Source: [Erwinia] mediterraneensis (GTDB lineage: Bacteria > Pseudomonadota > Gammaproteobacteria > Enterobacterales > Enterobacteriaceae). Taken from it: a stretch of DNA of 64,000 nucleotides. The notes under the pieces are model-generated. The model searched no databases and was not told the origin of the DNA. It saw only the letters and a program-made list of their open reading frames with translations. This document shows positions 24,023 through 33,292 of this stretch, piece by piece (positions within the stretch are counted from its first letter, which is position 1; each line of letters opens with the position of its first letter). Where the stretch lies: positions 487,909 through 551,908 of the forward strand of contig NZ_LR026978.1 in NCBI RefSeq assembly GCF_900604315.1. The letters run 5' to 3'. The position numbers were made by a program, and so were the translations under genes.

Positions 24023-24973
24023 TTACTGCCTCAACAGATTCTCCGCTTTCCAGCAGCGTACCGAACGCCCATTCTCCAGCCTGCGCAGTGACTGCGGCTG
24101 TTCGCACCCGGCTGCCGCATAAGGACAACGATCGCGGAAATAGCAGCCAGCGGGAAGATGCCGGTTACCCGGCAGTTCGGTATTTTGTGGTGCGCCGTCC
24201 AGAGGCGCACCGATGCGCGGCACCGACTCCATCAACAGCTGCGTATAGGGATGCGCGGGCGTATCAAGCACCTCTCTGGCCTCCCCCACCTCCACCACCT
24301 GGCCGAGATACATCACGGCGACGCGGTCACTCATATGACGCACCACCGCAACATTATGGGAAATCAGGATATAAGTCAGATGCTGCTGCTTCTGCAGTTC
24401 CACCAGCAGGTTCAGGATCTGAGCCTGCACGGAAATATCCAGCGCCGACGTCGGCTCATCAAGGATCATAATTTCGGGTTGCGCTGACAGCGCGCGCGCA
24501 ATGGCAATACGCTGCCGCTGCCCGCCAGAAAACGCGTGCGGCAGGCGATCCAGATACTCGGGCCGGATGCCCACCTGTACCGCCAGCTGTTCGGCAAGCT
24601 GACGACGCGCCTTCTCGCCAGGATGGGACTGTATCCAGACAGGTTCCGTTATCGTCCGCCACACCGGCAGTCGCGGATCCAGCGAGGAAAGCGGATCCTG
24701 AAACACCATCTGCATGCCCTGTCCTTTGCGCCTGTCCGCCGCGTTCCCCCATTTATACTGACCCGAGGTCGGTTTCAGCATATTGATCAGCAGACGCGCC
24801 AGCGTGCTTTTGCCGCAGCCGGATTCGCCCACAATGCCCAGCGTTTCGCCGCGTTCTACCGCCAGATCGATACCGTTTAACGCATGGACGCGCTCCGTTA
24901 CCTTGCCGCGCCAGTTGGTGCGTGCCGGAAAATGAACATGAACGTCGGTCAGTTCAAGCAGTGGCTCAGACAT
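24023..24973 (-). CDS. ddpF: D,D-dipeptide ABC importer ATPase DdpF
   Basis: A 316-residue ABC ATPase of the Dpp/Opp F type (E. coli DdpF 308). Walker A GESGCGKST near residue 51, signature FSGGQRQR near 168, Walker B IMILDEP near 190. A C-terminal oligopeptide-transporter extension has four cysteines (GCYFRDRCPY, GCEQP, VRCW). It powers uptake together with DdpD. It is the last gene of the operon and its start overlaps the end of ddpD by 8 bases. Symbol given from operon order and the clearly matching DdpX and DdpA. Confidence 0.87.
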   Translation of the reverse strand: MSEPLLELTDVHVHFPARTNWRGKVTERVHALNGIDLAVERGETLGIVGESGCGKSTLARLLINMLKPTSGQYKWGNAADRRKGQGMQMVFQDPLSSLDPRLPVWRTITEPVWIQSHPGEKARRQLAEQLAVQVGIRPEYLDRLPHAFSGGQRQRIAIARALSAQPEIMILDEPTSALDISVQAQILNLLVELQKQQHLTYILISHNVAVVRHMSDRVAVMYLGQVVEVGEAREVLDTPAHPYTQLLMESVPRIGAPLDGAPQNTELPGNRHLPAGCYFRDRCPYAAAGCEQPQSLRRLENGRSVRCWKAENLLRQ

Positions 24974-25952
24974 GGGCCTTCTCCTGTTGCGGATACCAGC
25001 ATGCGACCCTCTGCTCAGCTACGCCCGCAGGCCGCAACGGCGGCGCTTTAGCGCAGGCTTCACCGGCAGCGAAACAGCGTTCGCGGAAAACGCATCCGCC
25101 GGGCAGATTCGCCAGATTGGGCACCGTGCCCGGAATAGAAGGCAGCAGCGCCCGGCGTTCGCTCGCCTCTGGCGCGCAGTTGAGCAGCCCCAGGGTGTAG
25201 GGATGGTTTGGCCGGTGCAAGACGCTGTCGGTCGTGCCGCTTTCAATCACCGCGCCGGCATACATGACATACATGCGATCGCATACCTGCGATACCACGG
25301 CCATATCATGGCTGATAAACAGCACGGCGGTGCCGGTGGCGCGGGCTTTCTGCTTCAGCAGGCGCAGCACCTGGCGCTGTACCGTCACATCCAGCGCAGT
25401 GGTGGGTTCGTCGGCAATCAGCAGTTCCGGATCGCAGGAAAATGCCAGCGCGATCATCACCCGCTGGCGCATACCACCGGAAAGCTCAAAGGGATAACGT
25501 TCCAGCACACGCGCCGCATCAGCGATCTGCATATCACTCAGCAGTTCCAGCGCCCGTGCGCGCGCCTCTCTGGCAGAGAGCGGACGATGCTGCCGTATCA
25601 CATCCATCATCTGTTTGCCGATGCGTCGTGTCGGGTTCAGCGCGGTCATCGGCTCCTGAAAAATCATCGCCACTTTACTGCCGCGCAGCTGGCGCATCCT
25701 CTTTTCGTCAGCGTTCAGCACCTCATTTCCCAGCAGCGTAACGCGTCCGCTGTGGATACGATAACTGCCCTGGGGGATCAGGCGCATGGCAAGCATCGCC
25801 ATGACAGATTTGCCGGAGCCGGACTCTCCGACCACGCCCACAATCTCGCCGCTGTCGATGTGCAGGGAGATATCATTAAGCACCCTGACTTCACTCCGGA
25901 ACAGCGGAAAACTCAGGCGCAGATTTTCAATGGTTAACACACGGTTTTTCAT
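24966..25952 (-). CDS. ddpD: D,D-dipeptide ABC importer ATPase DdpD
   Basis: A 328-residue ABC ATPase (E. coli DdpD also 328). Walker A GESGSGKS near residue 41, signature LSGGMRQR, Walker B LLIADEP. A C-terminal Cys-containing extension (GCVFRERCFA, then RVACWYP) is typical of dipeptide/oligopeptide importers. It pairs with DdpF on the cytoplasmic face of DdpB/DdpC. The ATG overlaps the ddpC stop by ATGA, giving translational coupling. Confidence 0.88.
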   Translation of the reverse strand: MKNRVLTIENLRLSFPLFRSEVRVLNDISLHIDSGEIVGVVGESGSGKSVMAMLAMRLIPQGSYRIHSGRVTLLGNEVLNADEKRMRQLRGSKVAMIFQEPMTALNPTRRIGKQMMDVIRQHRPLSAREARARALELLSDMQIADAARVLERYPFELSGGMRQRVMIALAFSCDPELLIADEPTTALDVTVQRQVLRLLKQKARATGTAVLFISHDMAVVSQVCDRMYVMYAGAVIESGTTDSVLHRPNHPYTLGLLNCAPEASERRALLPSIPGTVPNLANLPGGCVFRERCFAAGEACAKAPPLRPAGVAEQRVACWYPQQEKAHV

Positions 25953-26845
25953 CCGTTACGCCCTCCGCTTTTCGGGTCCAGCAGATCCTGAATCCCGTCG
26001 CCAAACAGATTAAAGCCCACCGCCGTAATCAGGATCGCCGCGCCCGGAAAGGTACAGTACCACCAGTGATCAAGCACATAGTTGCGTCCGTTGGCGACCA
26101 TCGCTCCCCATTCTGCCGTCGGCTGTTGTGCGCCAAGGCCGATAAAACCCAGCGTTGCCGCCATCAGAATGGCGCTGCCGATATCCAGCGAAGCCTGAAC
26201 CACCAGCGGAGGCAGCGCGTTACGCAAAATATGCCAGCTGATAAGATGCCAGCGGGAGGCCCCAAAGGTGCGCGAGGCTTCAACAAAGCTGTGCTGACGC
26301 ACAATCAGCGTCTGACCGCGAGCCAGCCGGACGTAGAAAGGGATGCGCACGATGGCGATCGCCAGCATGGCGTTAAACAGGCTGGGTCCGAGCGCGGCGG
26401 CCAGCGCCATGGTCAGCACCAGTGACGGAATAGAGAGCATAATATCCATCAGACGCATAATCAGCGCATCGCTGCGTCCGCCCAGCACGCCGGAAAGGCA
26501 GCCCAGCAGCGAGCCGATTGTGCCGGACAGAAACACCACCGCCAGCCCGGCCGCCACCGACTGCTGGCTGCCGATAATCACGCGGCTGAACAGATCGCGT
26601 CCCACCTCATCAGTGCCAAACCAGTGGGCAGCGGAGGGCGGCTGCAGTCTGGCAGTAAGATCGATGGCATTGGGATCCTGCGGCGCCAGCCAGGGTGAAA
26701 ACAGCATCATGCCTATTATCAGCAGAATAATCGCTGCCCCGAGCAGAGTCAGCGGGCTCTTGCGCAGCAGCCAGAAACGGCGTTTCCAGGCCAGCGTAGC
26801 GGGCGTCGGGGGTGCTATCGCAGGCTGTGGCTGTGTCGTCATCAT
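25949..26845 (-). CDS. ddpC: D,D-dipeptide ABC importer permease DdpC
   Basis: A 298-residue inner-membrane permease (E. coli DdpC 298) of the DppC type. A Pro/Ala-rich N-terminal tail precedes the first membrane helix (about 37-57), then the periplasmic LQPPSAAHWFGTDEVGRDLF block typical of C-type subunits, and four or five further helices. The EAA loop that contacts the ATPase reads EASRTFGASRWHL. One base separates it from ddpB. Confidence 0.88.
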   Translation of the reverse strand: MMTTQPQPAIAPPTPATLAWKRRFWLLRKSPLTLLGAAIILLIIGMMLFSPWLAPQDPNAIDLTARLQPPSAAHWFGTDEVGRDLFSRVIIGSQQSVAAGLAVVFLSGTIGSLLGCLSGVLGGRSDALIMRLMDIMLSIPSLVLTMALAAALGPSLFNAMLAIAIVRIPFYVRLARGQTLIVRQHSFVEASRTFGASRWHLISWHILRNALPPLVVQASLDIGSAILMAATLGFIGLGAQQPTAEWGAMVANGRNYVLDHWWYCTFPGAAILITAVGFNLFGDGIQDLLDPKSGGRNG

Positions 26846-26846
26846 C

Positions 26847-27866
26847 TTATTTTTCTCCCCGACCCACGCGCGGGTCTATCCACAGATACAACAGGTCGAC
26901 AACCAGGTTGACCAGCACATAAGCGAACGAAACCACAATCGCAAAGCCCATCACGGCCGGGAAATCGAGCGCCTGGATGGAGGCGACGACATAGGCGCCC
27001 ATGCCGGGCCAGGCAAACACGGTTTCAGTGAGCACCGCGCCATACAGCAGATCGCCCAGTGCCAGACCTAACACGGTAACCGAGGGGATCAGGGCGTTGG
27101 GCAGCGCATAGCGCACAATAATGGTGAAGCGGGTCAGCCCGCTCGCCAGCGCAGTGCGGATGTAATCTTCACTCAGCTGCTCCAGCATGGCGGAACGGAT
27201 CTGGCGGGCAACAATGCCGAGATGGACAAACGCCAGCGTCGCTGCAGGCAGAATCAGGTGCTGCACCGCATTGAAAAACAGATCCAGATCGCCGCTCAGC
27301 AGCGAATCAATCAGGAAAAAGCCAGTGACGCGGGCGGGGGGATCAAACCAGTCATCCAGCCTGCCGCTGCCGGGCAGCAGGTTCAGCTTGCCGTAAAACA
27401 GCACGATAACACCCAGCCCCAGCCAGAAGGCAGGCGTAGAGATGCCCGTCAGCGCCAGCAGTCGTACCAGATGATCAAGCCAGCGGTTACGGTACACGGC
27501 GGAAAGCACGCCCAGCGGTACGCCCACCAGCAAGGCGATAAGCAGCGCACAGCACGCCAGTTCCAGCGTGGCCGGAAAAAAGTTGCGCAGATCCTCCAGT
27601 ACCGGACGGCCTGTGCGGATCGAGGTGCCCAGATCGCCATGAAACAGCGCGCTCAGGTAACGAATAAACTGTTGCCACAGCGGCAGATCGAGCCCCAGTT
27701 GCTGACGAATATGCTGCACGATCTCTTCACTGGCCCGGTCGCCAGCCAGCAGCAGTGCCGGATCGCCAGGGATCAGATGTGAGATAATAAAAGTGATAAC
27801 ACAGACGCCGGCGACCACTAACAGCAGTCCCCAGCAACGTTGTCTGATCAGGCTCCAGAAATTCAT
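26847..27866 (-). CDS. ddpB: D,D-dipeptide ABC importer permease DdpB
   Basis: A 339-residue DppB-type permease (E. coli DdpB 340). The first helix near residue 12-30 is followed by a periplasmic loop with GLDLPLWQQFIRYL, and the EAA loop reads TALASGLTRFTIIVRYALPN. Six membrane helices are expected. It forms the translocation pore with DdpC. It lies 57 bases after the ddpA stop, a gap with a weak GC-rich dyad (GGGCCAGCGCTGGCCC) that may stabilise the binding-protein mRNA. Confidence 0.88.
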   Translation of the reverse strand: MNFWSLIRQRCWGLLLVVAGVCVITFIISHLIPGDPALLLAGDRASEEIVQHIRQQLGLDLPLWQQFIRYLSALFHGDLGTSIRTGRPVLEDLRNFFPATLELACCALLIALLVGVPLGVLSAVYRNRWLDHLVRLLALTGISTPAFWLGLGVIVLFYGKLNLLPGSGRLDDWFDPPARVTGFFLIDSLLSGDLDLFFNAVQHLILPAATLAFVHLGIVARQIRSAMLEQLSEDYIRTALASGLTRFTIIVRYALPNALIPSVTVLGLALGDLLYGAVLTETVFAWPGMGAYVVASIQALDFPAVMGFAIVVSFAYVLVNLVVDLLYLWIDPRVGRGEK

Positions 27867-27923
27867 AAGAACGTCCTCTGCAGGGCCAGCGCTGGCCCTG
27901 CATTAACAGGCGTGAACCGATAG

Positions 27924-29486
27924 TTATTTATGCATCTCTGAAATATTGAAAATCTGCTCCAGCATCGGGTTAAAGATAAAGCCCTTAACCTCTTTATTCA
28001 TCGCGACCTGATAGTTTTTCTGGTACAGGTAAACGTATGCGGCTTCATCAATCACGATTTTCTGCGCCGTCTGATAATCCCGCGTACGTTCGGCCTGATC
28101 GGTGGTGGAAACTGCTTTTTTCAGCAGCGTATCCACCTCGGGGTTACTGTAGAAAGAGCGGTTGCCTGGCAGCCCCTTTTTATCCGACTCAAACCAGTAG
28201 TTCATAAACATATAGGGATCCGCGAAATCGGGACTCCAGTTGCCGATCGCAATGTCATAATCCCCTTTGCCTACCCGTTCACGCATGGTGGCGTTAGCCA
28301 GTTTTTCCAGTTTGACGTTAATGCCCAGCGCCTGCAAATTGGCCTGCGTTGACAGGGCTACCGGCTCCCAGTTGGGATCGTTGTCGGAATAGAGGAACGA
28401 GAGAGTTTTGGGTTTATCCGCCACCTTATCCAGCGCCGCTTTGGCTTTATTCATATCCAGCGAATATTGCATCGCCTGCGCATCGTAGCCCCACATTCCT
28501 TCCGGAATCGGGCCGCGCATCTGTTTGCCGTTTCCGCCAAGAATGCCGTTCACCATGCCCTGATAATCAGTGGCCCAGGAGATGGCCTGGCGCAAGGCGG
28601 GCTGATTCAGCGGCGCTTTGCTGTTATTCAGATAGAGATAGGTCACGCGCAGCGCCGGATAATCCAGTACCCTAACGTTGTTTTCTTTTTTGAGTGCCGC
28701 AAACTGGTCGATGGGCAGGGAGTCGGCAATATCCAGATCGCCTTTGGTTAACTGCAGGCGACGTGCCGAGCTTTCACCAATAATTTTAACGGCAACCCGT
28801 TTAAACGCGGGTTTTGCGCCTTTGTAATGCGGGTTCGGCACCAGCACCAGCTGCTGTCCCTTTTGCCAGCGCTGCAGCATATAGGCGCCGGAGCCGGCGG
28901 TATTTGTGGCGAGATAGCCGCGCGCGTCGTCAGCCGCATGCTGCTTCAGCACCGTGGGGTTGATAATCGAAGCGCCATCGTTCGCCAGTGTAAACAGGAA
29001 AGGAGCAAACGACTCCCCCAGGGTGAAGCGCACGCTGTACGGTTCCACCACCTCGACCTTTAATCCGGAAGGAAACGCCTCGGAAGGTCCCTGTTTGATG
29101 CGCATCAGGCGTTCGAACGACAGTTTGACCGCCTCGGCATTGACGGCCGTCCCATCAGAGAAAACGGCATCCTGACGCAGCTTAAAGGTCCAGACTTTGC
29201 CATCTTCCGAGGCTTGCCAGCTTTCTGCCAGATCACCCTCCACATCCGTGGCCCCTTTGCCGTTCTCGGTTTTGTATTTCACCAGACGTTGATAGGCGGG
29301 ATAGGTCACGGTCCAGTCATTGTTATCGATAGTCACCGCCGGATCCAGCGTCTGTGGATCGGCCGCTTTGCCAATCACCAGCATATCTTTCGGCACGGCG
29401 GAAAACGCAGGTGTTGCTGCCACCGCCATTGCCAGCGCAAGCAAAAGGGGGCGAAAAGGTGCAGATGCGGTAAATGTTATTTTCAC
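27924..29486 (-). CDS. ddpA: D,D-dipeptide periplasmic binding protein DdpA
   Basis: A 520-residue extracellular solute-binding protein of family 5 (E. coli DdpA 516) with a cleavable signal peptide (LLLALAMAVAATPAFSA, cut near residue 30). The mature start VPKDMLVIGKAADPQTLDPA and the C-terminal KGFIFNPMLEQIFNI are very like DdpA of E. coli. It binds D,D-dipeptides such as D-Ala-D-Ala in the periplasm. Its ATG overlaps the ddpX stop by ATGA, so the dipeptidase and its importer are made together. Confidence 0.9.
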   Translation of the reverse strand: MKITFTASAPFRPLLLALAMAVAATPAFSAVPKDMLVIGKAADPQTLDPAVTIDNNDWTVTYPAYQRLVKYKTENGKGATDVEGDLAESWQASEDGKVWTFKLRQDAVFSDGTAVNAEAVKLSFERLMRIKQGPSEAFPSGLKVEVVEPYSVRFTLGESFAPFLFTLANDGASIINPTVLKQHAADDARGYLATNTAGSGAYMLQRWQKGQQLVLVPNPHYKGAKPAFKRVAVKIIGESSARRLQLTKGDLDIADSLPIDQFAALKKENNVRVLDYPALRVTYLYLNNSKAPLNQPALRQAISWATDYQGMVNGILGGNGKQMRGPIPEGMWGYDAQAMQYSLDMNKAKAALDKVADKPKTLSFLYSDNDPNWEPVALSTQANLQALGINVKLEKLANATMRERVGKGDYDIAIGNWSPDFADPYMFMNYWFESDKKGLPGNRSFYSNPEVDTLLKKAVSTTDQAERTRDYQTAQKIVIDEAAYVYLYQKNYQVAMNKEVKGFIFNPMLEQIFNISEMHK

Positions 29487-30067
29487 GATGAGGCTCCATT
29501 AACAGGGACCGGGGAGAGACAGGGAAAAACATCATCAAGGAGCGGATAGCCAGCGGCATCCGGTAACTCGAAATGCCACCATTCGGTGGCAATGCCGCTA
29601 AAGCCACCGCCAGACATAATGGCGTTCAGCAGCAGGCGGTTGCGCTGGGCGGCCTGAGGCACCTCAGGATGATAGGGGTGCGACCGTACATTCATCTCAT
29701 CAAAGCCGGTGCCCATATCCAGAATGGCGCCCTGCGCATCGATCAGCGTGACGTCAATCGCCGTGCCGCGGCTGTGGTTAGAGCCCAGCGCCAGCGGCAC
29801 CACATAATCCTGATTGGGGCAGGCGTTCCATAACAGTTCCTGCGCTTTTTGTGGCCGGTAGGCATCCAGCACCAGCAGCGTCAATCCCGCCAGCCGGGCG
29901 ATGTTGATACTTTTTTCCAGTGCCCGAGCCGCCTCGGGGTGCAGCAGGCAGCGCGCTTCACTATAAATAGGCTGACCGGTAATGTTATCTGCGCTGGCAT
30001 ACTTTAAATCGATACGCAGCTGCGGAAAGGTCGCAGCGAGATCAACCAGAGCGGTTTCCTGTTTCAT
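29483..30067 (-). CDS. ddpX: D-Ala-D-Ala dipeptidase DdpX (VanX-like)
   Basis: A 194-residue zinc dipeptidase (193 in E. coli DdpX) that splits D-Ala-D-Ala for use as carbon/nitrogen source, in E. coli during stationary phase. The VanX zinc site is present: SNHSRGTAID (His and Asp ligands) and EWWHFE (Glu base and His ligand), with the conserved DAYRP arginine. No signal peptide, so cytoplasmic, matching the linked importer. Start: ATG at 30067 with AGGGAT; the frame is open 19 codons further upstream. It is the first gene of the ddpXABCDF operon. Confidence 0.93.
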   Translation of the reverse strand: MKQETALVDLAATFPQLRIDLKYASADNITGQPIYSEARCLLHPEAARALEKSINIARLAGLTLLVLDAYRPQKAQELLWNACPNQDYVVPLALGSNHSRGTAIDVTLIDAQGAILDMGTGFDEMNVRSHPYHPEVPQAAQRNRLLLNAIMSGGGFSGIATEWWHFELPDAAGYPLLDDVFPCLSPVPVNGASS

Positions 30068-30490
30068 GCTGATAATCCCTGTATAAATAACGTTTAACGT
30101 GAGCAAATGCTTGTAAGGGTGCAAAAAAGCCGGTGTCGGTTTTTCTTATCAGTCAACGGGCTCAGCGCGCACATATAGATATCCGACAGCAACAAACGCA
30201 TTTTACGAGAGCAGGTTAACCAAGCACGATACGTGCCATATTCCTGACGGTTCCGGGTTGCTGTGGTGGCAGCAATTCCGGCGTATCAGGGGAAGCCAGA
30301 GGATGATTTACATCGGGACACGCGCAATAAAAGTGCGAGATTTCCGGTACATGCCTTACAGAAGTGCGACGCTGAACAAAGGCGTCTCCAGAAGATAGCG
30401 TAAAGAGAAAGCGAGAAATGAGAGCAGGAACAAGATATCAGGCACTGAACACTTGCTCATGCTCACAGACAGGGCAAAAAGAGGCCAGGG
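30068..30490. other. Gene-free stretch upstream of ddpX
   Basis: No gene is seen in these 423 bases between ddpX and the chromosomal two-gene cassette. The ddp promoter must lie in the part near 30070-30250; in E. coli this operon is transcribed by sigma-S, but no firm -10/-35 can be named here. The part next to the cassette has no clear terminator hairpin. Confidence 0.4.
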
Positions 30491-31255
30491 CTAACGCTTT
30501 TCGCCCCGGCTTAACGGCATCGCCAGTTCGCTGGCGGGATCGAACAGCGAGAGGCTCTCAATCTGATCGAGCATGATCACCTTGCGGAAGGCGAGCGCAG
30601 TCACCTCTTCCGAAGTGAGCGAGATATTGTGATCGTAATACCAGGCACTGTAGTTGTGCTCCACCTGCAGATCGAGCGTGTTTTCATCACGATAGCCGCT
30701 CAGCATGGGAATAATCACCACGTTGCTGGTGCCGCTGCCGTCAAAGCTGGCGGTCTGAATCATGCCGATATAGATACGCTGCGATTTCAGCGTTAACCAC
30801 GCCAGCTCCCCCTGTTCCATACACTGATAGAGCAGACCCTCAATGCCATTCGCCCGCGTCAGGTATTTATACAGCTCACGCCGCTCCGCGCCGGCCAGTC
30901 GGGCGCTTTTGGCCCAGTTTGAGCGGTAGAGACAGATCAGCACGGTGAACAGCAGCATGGTCATCACCGGCGCCTGCACGCCGAGAAAACTGCCGGTCAT
31001 AAAATCGATCTGATAATGGTGATACTCGCCCCCACTGGCCTGCAGTGCGTTCATGGTAGTGGATAACAACAGCAGCAGGCACCAGAGCAGCCCGGTAGCA
31101 ATTACACCCTGCAGCACGAAAATACAGCCGTACAGCGCTACCAGAAAATAGACGTCCCAGCCGAAGGTGCGCTTATATTTCAGACGTGTAGAAAGGTCAC
31201 GGCTGGCATACCAGTAACCGCATACCATCAGCACCATAAAGATGGCCGTTGCCAT
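30491..31255 (-). CDS. Chromosomal homologue of the prophage cassette membrane protein
   Basis: A 254-residue protein homologous to that at 10326-11120. The N-terminal membrane segment (MATAIFMVLMVCGYWYASRD), two further hydrophobic stretches at about 40-65 and 88-112, a linker, and the beta-rich cytoplasmic domain with LTLKSQRIYIG near 157-167, IIPMLSGYRDENTL near 187-200 and IMLDQIESLSLFD near 233-245 are all in register. It is preceded by one base by its 65-residue partner. The base composition is close to the core genome, so this copy looks resident while the prophage copy looks acquired. Function unknown. Confidence 0.8.
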   Translation of the reverse strand: MATAIFMVLMVCGYWYASRDLSTRLKYKRTFGWDVYFLVALYGCIFVLQGVIATGLLWCLLLLLSTTMNALQASGGEYHHYQIDFMTGSFLGVQAPVMTMLLFTVLICLYRSNWAKSARLAGAERRELYKYLTRANGIEGLLYQCMEQGELAWLTLKSQRIYIGMIQTASFDGSGTSNVVIIPMLSGYRDENTLDLQVEHNYSAWYYDHNISLTSEEVTALAFRKVIMLDQIESLSLFDPASELAMPLSRGEKR

Positions 31256-31256
31256 G

Positions 31257-31454
31257 CTATTTACCCCTCAGAGTAGCGACGTGACGGGCAAAATCTTCCT
31301 GCACTTCCGGATGGCGAATGTTAACGATGGCATTACCATCTTCATCGATAATTACCCGCTCATCGTCGTCCAGCGCATCCTGAATATCGCTGCGACTGAT
31401 AATGCTCATAAATCGTTCCGGGGCGGCAAACAACGAACAGATTAAATTTTTCAT
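31257..31454 (-). CDS. Small partner protein, chromosomal copy
   Basis: A 65-residue protein starting MKNLICSLFAAPERFMSIIS at the ATG at 31454, which has a strong AGGAGG site; an open frame reaches 31604 upstream without one. It matches the 66-residue prophage protein (11124-11324): APxRxM, the DIQ/DVQ pair, I(I/T)DxxGxAxxN and a basic C-terminal end. It is divergent from the peptide-binding protein gene at 31724, with some 270 bases between for both promoters. Confidence 0.75.
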   Translation of the reverse strand: MKNLICSLFAAPERFMSIISRSDIQDALDDDERVIIDEDGNAIVNIRHPEVQEDFARHVATLRGK

Positions 31455-31723
31455 AGAAAACCTCCTGTCTGTAGTCTGGACGAGAGTCAAAGATTTTGGG
31501 ACAGAAACGCCATTAACGCCGCTTTTCCCCGCCTTTTTCTGCCGCAGCGTTCCCCCCTGCCCACAGCCGCCTGCCTGCAACCGGGGCGGGTTTACGCCGG
31601 GCATCAGCCAGTCTCAGGGTAAAGATAGCGCCCTTCTTTCCGCCGATTCACTTTCGGAATTGGACTACGCTTAATTCATTCTCGTTCATAAATTCGCGAC
31701 ATAATTTAAGGCAAGGAAATATC

Positions 31724-33292
31724 ATGAGAAAATTCGTTCCTGCCCTGCTGGCTCTCTCGCTGGCGGCGTTCTCTGCCCATGCGGCGACGCCAAAAGATAC
31801 GCTGGTGATCGCCCAGTCGATGGATGATGCGGACAGTTTCGATCCGGCGAAAGGCTTTGAGCTGACCACCATGCAGGCCTTCACCAATATCTATCAGCGC
31901 CTGGTGCAATCCGACCCGCAGAATCCGATCGATCTGAAGCCAACGCTGGCCAGCGCCTGGACGGCAGGCAGCGATAACCGCAGCCTGACCTTTACCTTAC
32001 GGAGTGACGCGAAGTTCGCCTCCGGCAATCCGCTGCGTCCGGAAGATGTGATTTTCTCGCTGGCGCGCGTGGTGAAACTGAATCTTGATCCCTCATTTAT
32101 CCTGACCCAGCTGGGCTGGAATAAAGATAACGTCGACAGCTTTCTGAAAAAAGTCGATGAGAATCATGTTCAGATTAGCTGGAACGCTAACCTCAGCCCC
32201 ACCTTTGTGCTCAGCCTGCTCTCCGCGCCGGTCTCCTCGATTGTGGATGAAAAAACCGTGATGGCAAACGCGCAAAAAGATGATCTGGGCAGCCAGTGGC
32301 TGGCCACACATTCGGCGGGCAGCGGCCCTTACCAGATTCGTAAGGTGATACTGCACGAGGTGCTGCTGCTGACCGCAAATCCCGCTTCGCCGGGCGGCGC
32401 GCCGACGCTGAAAAACATTCTGATCAAGAATGTGCCGGACCCTGCTGCCCGCCGTCTGCTGCTGGAACAGGGGGATGCCGATATTGCCCGCAACCTCGGT
32501 GCCGATCAGATTGCCGCGTTGCAGGGTAAAGCCGGGGTAAAGACCGCCGCGATTCCCATGGCTTCGCTCTATTACATCCAGTTCAATATCGACGCCAACC
32601 CGGTACTGAAAAATCCGGCGCTGTGGCAAGCGGCACGCTACTTATTTGATTATCAGGGCATTGCCCACGACCTGCTGAAAGGTCAGTTCGATGTGCATCA
32701 GACATTTCTGCCGAAGGGCTTCCCCGGCGCGCTGGATGAAACCCCTTATCAGTACGATCCGGAAAAGGCCAAAGCGATTCTGCAACAGGCGGGTCTGACA
32801 AACGTCAGCTTTACCCTCTCGACCAGCAACCAGCCACCCTATCTTGATATTGCGCAGGCTCTGCAGGCGAGCTTTGCCCGCGGCGGGGTGAAAGTGGAAC
32901 TGCAGCCGGGACTCAGTTCAGAAGTCTCCGCCAGCGTGAAGGCACACAAATATCAGGCGCACCTGAACGCCTGGGGCGCGGACTATTTCGATCCCAATAC
33001 CAACGCCTCTACCTTTGCCTGGAACCCGGAAGATGGCAGCACCACCCTGGCGTGGCGCTCTAACTGGCATACACCGGAGCTGAATAAACAAGTGCTGGCG
33101 GCCACCGCAGAAAGCGATAACCAGAAACGCATGGCGATGTATGAAGAGCTCCAGCGTGAAGTGCTGAAAAACTCGCCCTACGTCATTGGCCTGCAGGCGC
33201 GTAACCTGATCGCACTGCGCGATAACCTGCAGGGTTATGTCCAGGGCATCAATCCGGACATGGTTTATTACGCTCAGGTCAGCAAAGAATGA
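31724..33292 (+). CDS. Peptide-type ABC importer, periplasmic binding protein
   Basis: A 522-residue family-5 solute-binding protein with a signal peptide (LLALSLAAFSAHAA, cleavage near residue 21). The mature start ATPKDTLVIAQSMDDADSFD and the later PYQYDPEKAKAILQQAG block are typical. The ligand may be a dipeptide, oligopeptide or another small solute; the sequence alone does not tell. First gene of a five-gene operon with two permeases and two ATPases. The next gene begins at an ATGA overlap. The ATG at 31724 follows AAGGAAATATC. Confidence 0.88.
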   Translation: MRKFVPALLALSLAAFSAHAATPKDTLVIAQSMDDADSFDPAKGFELTTMQAFTNIYQRLVQSDPQNPIDLKPTLASAWTAGSDNRSLTFTLRSDAKFASGNPLRPEDVIFSLARVVKLNLDPSFILTQLGWNKDNVDSFLKKVDENHVQISWNANLSPTFVLSLLSAPVSSIVDEKTVMANAQKDDLGSQWLATHSAGSGPYQIRKVILHEVLLLTANPASPGGAPTLKNILIKNVPDPAARRLLLEQGDADIARNLGADQIAALQGKAGVKTAAIPMASLYYIQFNIDANPVLKNPALWQAARYLFDYQGIAHDLLKGQFDVHQTFLPKGFPGALDETPYQYDPEKAKAILQQAGLTNVSFTLSTSNQPPYLDIAQALQASFARGGVKVELQPGLSSEVSASVKAHKYQAHLNAWGADYFDPNTNASTFAWNPEDGSTTLAWRSNWHTPELNKQVLAATAESDNQKRMAMYEELQREVLKNSPYVIGLQARNLIALRDNLQGYVQGINPDMVYYAQVSKE